A stretch of DNA of 20,952 nucleotides from Welwitschia mirabilis (taxonomy: Eukaryota; Gnetophyta; Gnetopsida; Welwitschiales): contig JBOZIK010000001.1 of assembly GCA_051453625.1 (NCBI GenBank), positions 208,720,618 through 208,741,569 of the forward strand, read 5' to 3'. The notes below the pieces were generated by a model. The model had not been told where the DNA came from. It was given only the letters and a program-made list of their open reading frames with translations, and did no database searches. A program made the position numbers and the translations under genes. The stretch's first letter is position 1; each line of letters starts with the position of its first letter. Of this stretch, positions 1 to 8,195 are shown in pieces.

Positions 1-232
1 TGGTAATTGCTGTCACGATTGCAGCCCAAGATTCAGGAAGAGAGTTTAAGACTACATAACATTTATACGCAATAACAGCTTGATACTCTTCAAACTTAAC
101 AACATTTGATATCAACTCATTTAAGTGATCTTGAAGAAACATTCCTTGCTTCATCTTCAAATTAAAAACCTTTTGATGGACATGAAATTGATTCAAACCT
201 GAGGTTTTATTGAACTTGTTCTTCAACTTTGT
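1..232 (-). pseudogene. Ty1-copia gag fragment (UBN2-type), runs off left edge
   Basis: The minus strand reads without a stop from 232 to 1, about 77 codons. The frame fits the middle of a plant Ty1-copia Gag (UBN2 family), the capsid-like protein that packages element RNA in the cytoplasm. Visible family marks, in order, are a lysine-rich start (KLKNKFNK), the helix segment VFNLKMKQGMFLQDHLNEL, and the conserved block LNSLPESWAAIV close to the window edge. Just upstream, at about 233-235 on the same strand, the frame meets a TAG stop, and the expected Gag N-terminus is not readable, so this copy is decayed. It lies downstream of a primer-binding site (427-445) and an LTR (449-852) on the same strand, which fits the order LTR, PBS, gag. 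The family call is good; the lineage is not resolved. Confidence 0.72.
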
Positions 233-426
233 CTACATAGTAGTAGGATGAGTTTCTATCCTTATAGATTTGAGGATATCATTATTGAGGCAAGGATAAT
301 GAAAGACATTGCTTTCAACATCATCTTTTTCCAATTTTCATCTTTTTCTAATTTTTGGCATCATCTTTTTCCAACTTCATGCACAAGCTTCACTCAAAGA
401 TATCCAAAAAATCTCCAAGACCTCAG
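233..426 (-). other. Decayed leader and gag start, with a 40-bp-period repeat
   Basis: This stretch lies between the primer-binding site and the readable gag fragment and should hold the leader and Gag N-terminus. No clear Gag N-terminus can be read. The plus strand shows the 16-mer CATCATCTTTTTCCAA twice, at 319-334 and 359-374, a 40-bp period with a looser copy between them. It looks like a small tandem duplication inside a dead element. Confidence 0.5.
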
Positions 427-445
427 ACCAAAGCTTTTATACTAG
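427..445 (-). other. Primer-binding site, initiator tRNA-Met type (decayed)
   Basis: On the minus strand the bases next to the LTR read TAGTATAAAAGCTTTGGTC. The usual plant copia site complementary to initiator tRNA-Met begins TGGTATCAGAGC; this copy has a few substitutions. It sits three bases inside the LTR end, the normal spacing. Confidence 0.65.
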
Positions 446-448
446 TTT

Positions 449-852
449 TGTAATAAAAAAAAAAAACCAATTCAGAAAAAGAAAATTAGAAGCAAAATAG
501 TAGAACAACATACACACCATTTACCGTGCAAACCCTATTGTGGGGAAAAAACACAAAAGAAATGCAAAGCTCTTTCAGTATAATCAATGGGCAAGGACAC
601 AAGTCGTCCTTGATAGCTAACTCTCTTCTATCTTTTCAATTGAATGAATAAACCATGTCCCCATCCCCTTTAAATAGCTTTTCCTTATGTTCAAAAAACC
701 ATAGTTTTACATACAACTATAACTCTTCAGAAGACTCTAACATTAAGTTCCCCTTCGTTTTCTTTCTTTTATTTAATTATAATTTTACAAGACAAGAATT
801 ACAACTTTTTAATGTAACAGCAACACAAAGGGAATGAATAAAAGACATAACA
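449..852 (-). mobile_element. 5' LTR of a minus-strand Ty1-copia element
   Basis: Read on the minus strand, the segment starts TGTTATG at 852 and ends in CA at 449, followed by a decayed tRNA-Met primer site and then gag. A TATA-like TATTTAAA lies at about 669-677, followed by the sequence around GGGGATGGGGACATGG that is usual at the start of copia LTR transcripts. A later stretch (TTTTCCCCACAATAGGG, about 533-549) matches the ending style of many plant copia LTRs. The length, about 404 bp, is normal. The far boundary rests only on the TG dinucleotide, because the other LTR and the target-site duplication lie outside the window. Confidence 0.66.
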
Positions 853-1458
853 AGAGATTTGGCTTCACTTCCAACACTAGCTATTAATGCTAGTTGGATG
901 TCTCATTTACAAGTTAATGTATTCTTGATGACTAAGAATGTAAAGTATACAATTTTGATAGAGGCAGCTCAAAACACATGCCGTTGAGCTGTATTTTTGG
1001 TTGGTGTGGACAAAATCAGCCTTAGTTTTTGATAACTTGTGATATTCGAAGTGCTATTCATTTGACAAAAAAATGCAACATACCATACTTGAAAGAAACT
1101 CATTGATTTTAGGTTTTGCTTTATTAGAAATCTTTGGAAGAGAGGAAAATAGATGTGCATAAGGTTCATACTCAGGTGATTCTTACTAAGTTCTTAAATA
1201 AATTTCTTTTAGGTGTAAAGCATCAAAGATGCTTTCATTGCATGCAACTAGAAACACGATTGATTAATATTAAAAAGGTAGTGCGTTTCTTGGTAGTTCT
1301 AATATTTTTACATTTTGGAGATGTGTCTTCAACTGGGGGATTTTTGTAGGCCACCCTAAATGAATTTAAATCATGTTGTTGTTTATCAAAACGCCCTTTA
1401 TATGGTAAAATGTGATTTAGACATAAAACCAAATTAGACATGTTTTTAAATTAGGTAG
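853..1458. other. Unassigned spacer between the LTR and the LINE relic
   Basis: I see no gene here. Short open frames exist on both strands but resemble nothing I know. It has a perfect 8-bp inverted repeat, CAGCTCAA at 965-972 and TTGAGCTG at 984-991, around an 11-base loop. Some of the right part could be further decayed LINE sequence, since the RT relic begins directly after it, but no domain can be read. Confidence 0.4.
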
Positions 1459-2312
1459 TTGTGGCATACAGCTAGAGACATGATTGAGGCATATTGGAAA
1501 GTATATGGTAGAATGGAAAGTATATATATGGAGATAGAGTTTGTGTTATTAAATGTGATAAATAGTATTGGACAAGGTGATAGTTTATTACCACTACTTA
1601 TCCTTTTTGTTGCTAAAGTTTTAAGAGTAATGATTGGTAAGGTTCAAAGTGTTAACTCTTTAATAGACATTAAAGTTGTAGAAGGTATTCCCAATTTCAC
1701 TTGTATTCAATATGGGGATGATACTTTTATATTTTTGTATAGGAGGAACAAAGAATTTCGAGAGTGTTTGAGACCTATTGAAACTATTTTCTAAAACTTC
1801 TGGTTTAACTTTAATCTTCAAAAAAGACTGGCTTATACTTTTAATGTGGATCAAAGGCAAATTCATGAAATACAAGGAATTCTGAATTGTGCAACTGATA
1901 ACTTACTCAAAAAATATTTAGGCATTCCTATTTTTACAGGGAGAGTGAAGAAAGAATTATGGAGCAACGTTCTTGATAAGATGACAAAAAGACTTGTAAG
2001 AGGGAAAGGTAAATTTCTTTCTTTAGCAAGAAGCACTTAAATTATCTAAAGTTGTCTTCAATCCTTAGCATTTTATTTAAGATCTTCTCTCTAGACTGTG
2101 AAAGAAGTTGTCAAGCACATGGCAAAAGAGGAAAGACCTTTTTCATGGGAAAGTATTGATGGTCAAAAGTATATTTATTTAAAAAATTGGGATTCTTTAT
2201 GCAATCCATGGGACAAAGTCGGTTTTGGCTTAAAAAGGCTTAATAAGTTAAATGTTTCCCTTTTAGGTAAAAGAGTTTGGCACTTATATACAACGAATGA
2301 AAAATGGGCTTA
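1459..2312 (+). pseudogene. LINE (L1-type) reverse transcriptase relic
   Basis: Three broken frames on the plus strand follow the order of a plant LINE reverse transcriptase, the enzyme that copies element RNA at nicked target DNA. At about 1567-1640 is GQGDSLLPLLILFV, a form of the RQGDPLSP block. At about 1702-1735 is CIQYGDDTFIF, which holds the catalytic aspartate pair. At 1846-2037 is LLKKYLGIPIF with a following WSNVLDKMTKRL, the thumb region that normally reads YLGLPL. After a disrupted stretch, 2098-2310 carries FSWESIDGQ, LKNWDSLC and VSLLGKRVWHLY, the usual FLWGG and ALLGKW region downstream of the catalytic core. Frame changes near 1794 and stops near 2040-2095 kill the protein. 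Endonuclease and RNase H domains are not visible. It is a fossil, probably 5' truncated as LINEs often are. Confidence 0.85.
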
Positions 2313-3677
2313 GGTGTCATATGTTTTTTTAGGGTGGAGCCTTCCACTTTTGGAAGCCTCTGGATAGAAAGTAATTACTTGGGTGCAAGAGGAAGAAATT
2401 TATGGTAGGACTATTTCCCATCTAATACATCTCCTGTTTTAGAGAACTAACACTCAAATTGTTAGCTATGCACTACATCTATAAATAAGGACTATGTAAG
2501 AGTAATAAAATTGTGTATCAACAATTCTCAAATCAAGTTATCATTAAAAAAAAATAGTAATCACATATAATGGAGGTGAGTCATGTAATTAGAATCATGA
2601 TCTTCCAACACACAATATATATGTCAAGATGGAATACTGAGGTATGAGTGATCGAGTTTTGATATCCCATTGCATCCCTAGTTGTTTCATAAATCTAGCT
2701 TCCACACCTTAGTTTCAACTTGTTAGTAGGGACATGTTCAGATTCCAACACAATTGGTATTGAAGAAGAAAAATGTAGATAACGGTGCAAATCCCGTGCT
2801 TGTATAATGAAGCAATTTCCATGCTTATGATCAATAGCTGAAGAAAGTGTAATTCAACCTTTTTCTTCTTCACAACAACTTTAATATGTTCTTGTTCTAG
2901 GAGAATTAAAGTAACCAAATTATAAGAAGACAACTAAAAAAGGAATTCATTAGCATCCAACAACACTTTGGTTAATTTTTTTTGTTTGAATGGAGTGTTG
3001 GGGATCATTTCTAGGCATCTAGCATCTGTATCTAAGAAATATTATGGTTTTGCAGTGTGCAATTTGGGTATCTTACTGAGAAGCACTAATACAACCCTTC
3101 ATTCTTAAACATATGTTCATGGAGAACAGGTTAATTTGTTTCACACAATATTTATGGTAAACATAAATACATAAGGAACTTATGAGTCATACAATTGCTT
3201 CCAGGTACAGAGGCTAACATGTTGAGATGGGACGACGTAAGCATCGATTTTGGAGGTTGTACACAACATGGCAAGCAACATAAGCAGATTGTAAGTGTCC
3301 AATTGAGAAGAAGCAATGCTTTTACCATGTTGCAAATTTAACAAGTCAGCCTATGAAATTGATGAGTCTAACGTTTGATATATAAGGATGGGATTGTACA
3401 GAAAGATATCAAATATGAATAACTGAGAAGTTCCAATAATCAAGGACATCGCTACTGATTTCTTATGTCTTATTGGCTGCTTTCATCTTACCACTAGAGG
3501 GCATGTCCCAGATTACCACATATAAAGGCATCCTTTAACCACATTCTAGAAACATTGAAGATGTAGCAAGGCCTTACTTATTAGTATTAAATTTGTTCCA
3601 CTACACATAATCTTTCCATATAGTGGTGTGCATAACATATAAACTACATCTCTTTGGTTTGGACTAGTGGTGTTAGT
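2313..3677. other. Unassigned spacer with an A-run and LTR-like scraps
   Basis: No gene is recognised. The first 230 bases may hold the LINE 3' end: a run of nine A's lies near 2546-2554, but it is preceded by an LTR-like patch (TGTTAGCTATGCAC at about 2459, then TATAAATAAGGAC). At 3219-3290 a short open frame sits between an AG after pyrimidines and a GTAAGT, which looks like an exon, but the peptide resembles nothing I know. The rest is AT-rich and featureless to me. Confidence 0.4.
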
Positions 3678-4157
3678 TGTTAGGATCGAAAAACACACGA
3701 GGGGGAGAGGGAGGTGCTAATAGGGTTTTTAACTTTAACTTGAAAAATGGAAATACTAATCAGATCAAATAAATATAGTATCAAAAACTTAAACAAAGCA
3801 TAAAAAGAAGACTACCAAATTTATAGTGATTCGGCTTTCCAAGCCTACTTCATTCACACGAGGCAGCACAAGCCTTCAGCCTCTTGGTTCCTTTAACCAA
3901 TAAAGTACATTAGTACATCCACCCTTTGGTTAGGGCTACAATTACACAACTTGTTCTTCCTTGAGCAATCCAAAGAATGATCAAAAGAAGCCTGATGATG
4001 TATAAGCCTAAGAGCTCTGATTCATCAACATGAACTACAATCGGAGAGAATAGAATGCAAGAGCTCATATCAGATCCGATTTACAATGGAGTTCTAATTC
4101 AGCTGTACAATAAGAGTAATTTTCACAGTTCAGTAACCATACCACAATCTTGGACTA

Positions 4158-4170
4158 GAACATATATAGG
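4158..4170 (-). promoter_or_regulatory. TATA-like site of LTR copy A
   Basis: The minus strand reads CCTATATATGTTC here; the same 13 bases recur in LTR copy B at 7091-7103. It lies 137 bp downstream of the motif cluster in the element's direction. The start of transcription is inferred, not shown. Confidence 0.5.
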
Positions 4171-4306
4171 TTTTTCTTCAAAGAAAACCCTAAGGCGCCT
4201 TGTCTTGATTAGAGCGCCATTGCCTTCCAACTCAGCCGTTTACACTTTGAGAAGAGTGCACAACGTTCATCTAAAGTGATTTTCGCGCGACAACAGATAG
4301 TTGATT

Positions 4307-4478
4307 GGACGTACCAAGATAAAATGTCGGACATTCCACTTTTAAAGATCTTCTTTAAGAGGAGACTGAGACAGGGGTTGGACATCCCAATATAAGAAAC
4401 CGTGTATAGGTCCGGACGTCCTAGGTTAAGAGATCGGACATCCCAACACATTTGGCTGCATACAGGTTCGAACGTCCT
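4307..4478. promoter_or_regulatory. Decayed GGACGTCC motif cluster in LTR copy A
   Basis: Six related 9-mers occur: GGACGTACC 4307, GGACATTCC 4329, GGACATCCC 4380, GGACGTCCT 4414, GGACATCCC 4436 and GAACGTCCT 4470. Only the one at 4414 keeps the palindrome GGACGTCC. Several changes are CG to CA, as expected from loss of methylated CpG. The cluster lies upstream of the TATA-like site in the minus-strand reading, the usual place for enhancer sites in an LTR. Confidence 0.6.
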
Positions 4479-4614
4479 AAGCAATGGACAAATGATTCAT
4501 CACAACTAAAGCCTGGCTTGAAATATTTCGGTTCACCTGTCAATATTCTTGAACTGAGTCTGAGTTTCAGGTTGAGTTCCATTGCTCATCATTGAAATGG
4601 ATCTTTACTCAACA

Positions 4615-4627
4615 ATCTCCCCCTTTT
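4615..4627 (-). other. Polypurine tract next to the 3' LTR
   Basis: The minus strand reads AAAAGGGGGAGAT directly before the LTR start. A polypurine tract in this place primes plus-strand DNA synthesis in LTR elements. The form is typical of SIRE-like copia elements and fixes the orientation. Confidence 0.8.
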
Positions 4628-4726
4628 CAATGATGATAATTGCAAGAAGTAGGAAGAATGCTCCCCCTCGGTTCAACATTTGGTTTGATTGAATTTACTT
4701 GCCCAACATACTTGATCTACAACAAC

Positions 4727-4742
4727 TATATATATATATATA
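4727..4742. repeat. (TA)8 microsatellite
   Basis: Eight TA units in a row, inside the 3' spacer of the SIRE-like element. No further meaning is implied. Confidence 0.9.
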
Positions 4743-5515
4743 AAATACATGGTCAAAGTAAAAATAGTGATAGCTATGTCATGCCTAGATATTTAACAAT
4801 TGTACAAATATGTAAGCAAGAGGTTGTCAATATAGTATAAAAGATAACCAATAAACTTTGAAAGTTAAGAGATAACCATAAAATTTGAAAAATACTTCAC
4901 ATAATATTTGCAAGAGAAACTAATTATTTTAGCTGGTTTTGAAATTTACATCAAAGAGTTTCAGAGTTAGATTTGAATACACAAAATATTCTTCCACTTT
5001 GTCATCATTAAAAACATAAAAGATGAGAGATAAGATAGGAGAGAAAACAAAAAGAATGAGAAGAATAGAGAAATGATGGAGTACAAAAGAAAGCTAATCA
5101 GAAGATGCATCATGATGAGATCAGGATGCATAATCTCTAGGAGCTTCTTCTTCTTCTGACTTAGAGGGAATGTCCAGTCCAAAAGCTGACAACCCAAATA
5201 CCAAGCGATCTTACTTCTTGTTTAATTTATCTACAGAAGCCTGAAAGATTGGAAATCTATGCTCCTCTCTCGGGCTAAAGGCCTTTTGGAGAAGCATCCA
5301 AGCCAATTTTTTAATGCTCAAGAGAGAGAAACCATTCTGCCTCTGAAGCTGGCTCCTTTCCCTTCCTGGAAGTTGAGAACTTTGACTTCATCATGCTCAA
5401 TAACTCCAAGTGAGAGAGAGTAAAGCTCAAGGTGGCAAGAAAGGAATGCAAGAGGCATGCAAGAAAACGAAGAGAAATGAAGTGAAATAATAGAATAAGA
5501 CATTTCAAAAGCTCA

Positions 5516-5760
5516 AGGGGCGTCCGCGAGTTTGCGTCTGCGTTACGTCCAGACGTCTCGTTTTTTAAGCCGGGTCATCCCAGTTTTAAAGAAAAAACCC
5601 ACTAGCTAAAAACTTTTTCTCATGCGTCTGAATACATAAAGCAGGACGTTCAAGCACTTGCTCGGTTTTGGCAAATGGATCACAGTCAGACATCTGGAGG
5701 GACACGTAGGACATCTGGCGAGAATTCAGATTAAACAAACTTATCAGTCGGACATCTGAT
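5516..5760. repeat. Cluster of GACGTC/GACATC motifs outside the LTR
   Basis: This stretch between RNase H and the polypurine tract holds GGCGTCCGCG near 5517, TACGTCC with AGACGTCT at about 5544-5557, GGACGTTC near 5643, AGACATCTGG near 5697, GGACATCTGG near 5708 and GGACATCTGA near 5750. They resemble the LTR motif but prefer a TCTG ending. Spacing is irregular. Whether they come from the LTR or evolved separately cannot be decided here. Confidence 0.5.
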
Positions 5761-5875
5761 TTTGAGACTGAGATGTTCGAATAAAACTAGAAGATAGATA
5801 AACAAGGAAAGCGCATTCAGTTAGAAAAAATTTTCAGATGATGACAAATGTAAGGACAGAAAATTGTGCATAAAT

Positions 5876-6818
5876 TTATACTAAAGGGAAATGGCTCCTC
5901 AAGCCAAGTTGTTGTCGAAAGGACAAGAATTTCTCTTCACTTAAACTCGTAGCCATGATGTTAGCAATTTGTTGATCAGTTGGAATGTATTCAAGAGTGA
6001 TATTATTGTTTTGAACATGTTCCCTAATGGAGTGATGCCTAATGTCTATGTGTTTTGTTCTTAAGTGTTGAACAAGGTTCCTGGTTATGTTGACTGCACT
6101 AGTGTTATCACAATAAATCTTGATTTTGTTAGGCTTTACCCCAAAGTCAGTCATCATTTGTTTTATCTAAAGCAACTAAGTACAGCACGCTTTTGCGGCT
6201 ATGTATTCAGCTTCAGCTATGGACAAGGAAGTTGTGGTTTGTTTTCTACTAGACTACGAAACCAAACAGTTACCCATATAAAAACAAGCATCACTGGTGC
6301 TTTTTCGGTCATCAACACAACCTGCTCAATCTGCATCACTGTATCCAGTTAGAAAATCTAGGGTCGTGTTGTAATCATACCAAAGACCCTAGTTCTGAGT
6401 GTATTTTAGGTACCTTAGGATCCTCTTAACATGGGTAAGATGTAATTCTCTAGGATCAGCTTGATATCTAGCACAAACTCCAACATTATAGGCAATGTCA
6501 GGTCGACTAGCTATGACATACAATAAGCTCCCTATGAGTCCTTAATACAACTTTTGATCCACTTTCTTACCAAGATCATCTTTACTAACTTTGACACTAG
6601 TGGACATGGGAGTTGAGGTCTCTTTACATTTAGTCATGTTATATTTTGCAAGAATATCACGAATATACTTAGATTGACAAATGAAAATTCCATTCTCCTT
6701 TTGTTTTATTTGCAAACTTAAGAAAAAATTTATTTCTCCTACTAAGCTCATTTCAAATTCATTTTGCATTAAATTGGCAAAATCCAAAGCAAGAAAGTCC
6801 TTAGTGGAATTGATTGAA
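5876..6818 (-). pseudogene. Ty1-copia pol relic: RT C-terminus and RNase H
   Basis: The minus strand carries the end of a copia polyprotein. From 6787 to 6542 is the RT C-terminal part: FANLMQNEFEMSLVGEINFF, then SKYIRDILAKYNM and TPMSTSVKVSKDD, then VDQKLY. From about 6540 to 6160, with several stops, come SRPDIAYNVGVCARYQADP, HVKRILRYLKYTQ, the RNase H start YSDAD, then DRKSTSDACFYMGNCLVS and AEAEYIAA. From 6157 to 5876 an open frame holds CDNTSAVNI, HLRTKHIDIRHHSIREHV and the QQLGL ending, finishing with a stop. The three acidic RNase H positions (in SDAD, AEAEY, CDNTS) are kept, though stops at about 6541, 6390 and 6170-6180 make it dead. The phrasing is typical of the SIRE lineage. Gag, protease, integrase and most of RT are absent and would lie in the adjoining 100-N gap if present. 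Confidence 0.9.
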
Positions 6819-6918
6819 NNNNNNNNNNNNNNNNNNNNNNNNNNNNNNNNNNNNNNNNNNNNNNNNNNNNNNNNNNNNNNNNNNNNNNNNNNNNNNNNNN
6901 NNNNNNNNNNNNNNNNNN
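6819..6918. other. Assembly gap, 100 N
   Basis: Exactly 100 N's, a common placeholder for a gap of unknown size. On its left is RT sequence and on its right is the interior of an LTR, so gag, protease, integrase, the rest of RT, the primer site and about 308 bp of LTR copy B are missing here or were deleted. Confidence 0.9.
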
Positions 6919-7090
6919 AGAAGCCTGATGATGTATAAGCCTAAGAGCTCTGATTCATCAGCATGAATTACAATTGGAGAGAATAGAACACAAAGGTTCA
7001 GATTAGATCCGATTCATAATGGAGTTTTGCTTCAGCTATACAAAGAGAGTAATTTTCACAGTTCGGTAACCATACAACAATCTTGAACTT

Positions 7091-7103
7091 GAACATATAT
7101 AGG
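7091..7103 (-). promoter_or_regulatory. TATA-like site of LTR copy B
   Basis: CCTATATATGTTC on the minus strand, the same as in copy A. It lies about 140 bp downstream of the nearest GGACGTCC-type motif in the element's direction, a plausible promoter core. Confidence 0.5.
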
Positions 7104-7243
7104 CTTTTTCTTTAGAGAAAACCCTAAGGGCGCCTTGTCTTGATTAGAACGCCATTGCCTTCCAACTCTTAGCCATTTGCGCTTTCAGAAGAGAGCACAA
7201 TGTTCATCTGAAGTGATTTTCGTGTGGCAACGAATAGTTGACC

Positions 7244-7480
7244 AGACGTCCCAAGATAAAATGTCAGACATCCCACTTTTAAAGATCTTCTTTAATAGGA
7301 GACTGAGACAGGGCTCGGACGTCCCGAATAAGGTGCTCGGACGTCCCCATACAAAAATTCAGTTTACAGGCCCGGACGTCCCAGGTTAATGGGTTAATGG
7401 GTTGGACGTCCCAATATACAAAACCGTATATAGGCCTGGACGTCCCAGTACATTTGGTTGCATATAGGTTTGGACGTCCC
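7244..7480. promoter_or_regulatory. GGACGTCC palindrome cluster in LTR copy B
   Basis: Exact GGACGTCCC starts at 7317, 7339, 7374, 7404, 7438 and 7472, with AGACGTCCC at 7244 and AGACATCCC at 7266. Steps between the exact copies are 22, 35, 30, 34 and 34 bp. The core GACGTC is a palindrome with the ACGT centre bound by plant bZIP proteins (the C-box form). Copies lie upstream of the TATA-like site in the minus-strand reading, so an enhancer role is a fair inference. Flanking bases differ among copies, so the 9-mer looks more conserved than its surroundings. Confidence 0.68.
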
Positions 7481-7615
7481 AGGCAAATGATAGACGATCT
7501 ATGACAACTGATGATTGGCCTGAAATATTTCGATTCGCTACCAATACTCTTGAACTAAGTCTGAGTTCCAGGTTGGGTTCTATTGCTTATCATTGAAATG
7601 GATCCTTACTCAACA

Positions 7616-8195
7616 TAAGCACTTGAATCTGTATAAATTTTCAAGTATTTACAACTCAAATGTACGCACTCTAATGTCAGTGATTTAGACTTGGCATATT
7701 ATTGCTGGGAGAATCTCTACACATTTTTTTATAAGTCAAAACCATCTCCCCATCTATCTCACAATAGATATATAAGATTCTTAAAATTGAAATAGCAAAA
7801 CTGATGTCCTATTTCCAAGAACGTGTTGATCAAGGAAGTTGCATTAATCATAATAAGATTAAAGCTCCATTATGCCTCTTCACTTGATTGCACAAGCATG
7901 AATTCCAATGAATTTGGAAAGAATATAGCATAGGATTCTATGTTAAGAATGTCGGTGCCACTTACTGTGAAACCAAAAGGAAGTTGCATAGACAACAACG
8001 AGTGTGGAAATTACTGCTGACACAGAAGGTATGTGGCTGATTTGATTGTGACAAAAAAGGCTTTAAATGGCAGGCAAGGGCGCCTTTCCTACGAGACCTA
8101 AAGGTGTCAATGGTCTCCAAATGTACATATTTACAATGCTTGATAAATCATGTAACTAAGACCCAAATTGAGAGGCTGCACTGTGTGTCTAGTGC
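7616..8195. other. Unassigned spacer
   Basis: AT-rich sequence with no gene or element that I recognise. The right end, about 8160-8195, might be further decayed atpA sequence, but matching is too weak to claim. Confidence 0.5.

Larger units (their letters stand above)
3678..4614 (-). mobile_element. 3' LTR (copy A) of a SIRE-like Ty1-copia element
   Basis: On the minus strand it starts TGTTGAGTAAAGATCC at 4614 and ends GATCCTAACA at 3678, so it has TG and CA ends with short inverted repeats. A polypurine tract lies just upstream (4615-4627), which marks this as the 3' LTR. A second copy lies at 6919-7615 in the same orientation, and the left-end sequence recurs at 18170. In minus-strand order it holds a cluster of six diverged GGACGTCC-type motifs (4307-4478), then a TATA-like CCTATATATG (4158-4170), then the transcribed part. 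At 937 bp it is long for a copia LTR, as in the SIRE lineage. The motif AAATTTATAGTGATTCGGC is the form seen in a widespread plant LTR family. Confidence 0.8.
4628..5875 (-). pseudogene. 3' internal spacer, possible remnant of an extra SIRE-type ORF
   Basis: About 1.25 kb separates the RNase H stop from the polypurine tract, too much for a plain copia element but normal for SIRE-like ones, which carry an extra, sometimes envelope-like, reading frame here. On the minus strand, 5311-5508 starts a frame with SRKGKEPASEAEWFLSLEH. Beyond its stop, fragments such as IGLDASPKGL and a PERG motif can be read, which recall the plant-transposon protein found after pol in that lineage. Stops break it at short intervals and no signal or membrane segment can be trusted. 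The part at 5516-5760 has several GACGTC or GACATC motifs. A (TA)8 microsatellite lies at 4727-4742. The link to a third ORF is a weak inference. Confidence 0.4.
6919..7615 (-). mobile_element. 5' LTR (copy B) of the SIRE-like element, partial
   Basis: The sequence matches copy A from about 3986 to 4614 and has the same end, TGTTGAGTAAGGATCC on the minus strand at 7615. The portion equal to 3678-3985 of copy A is hidden by the gap. It is about 68 bp longer than the matching part of copy A, which fits two additional GGACGTCC units. No polypurine tract adjoins it, so it is the outer 5' LTR. The bases outside (TAAGC at 7616-7620) do not equal those outside copy A (TTAGT at 3673-3677), so no clean target-site duplication is seen. 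Confidence 0.78.

Noticed and set aside
2459-2560. Short LTR-like patch with TATAAATAAGG, an A-run and TAGTAATC in the place of a primer site
   Set aside because: It would give an LTR of under 100 bp with no recognisable internal sequence; the A-run fits a LINE tail equally well.
2715-2933. Minus-strand open frame of 72 codons, possibly transposase-like
   Set aside because: Alternative frames give equally poor protein-like stretches and no domain can be named.
7244-7480. CRISPR-like array from the repeated GGACGTCCC
   Set aside because: The repeat is a 9-bp palindrome with irregular 22-35 bp steps inside an LTR, in a plant genome; nothing like cas genes is near.
3673-7620. A 5-bp target-site duplication around the SIRE-like element
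   Set aside because: The flanks TTAGT and TAAGC agree at only three of five places, so it is not claimed.
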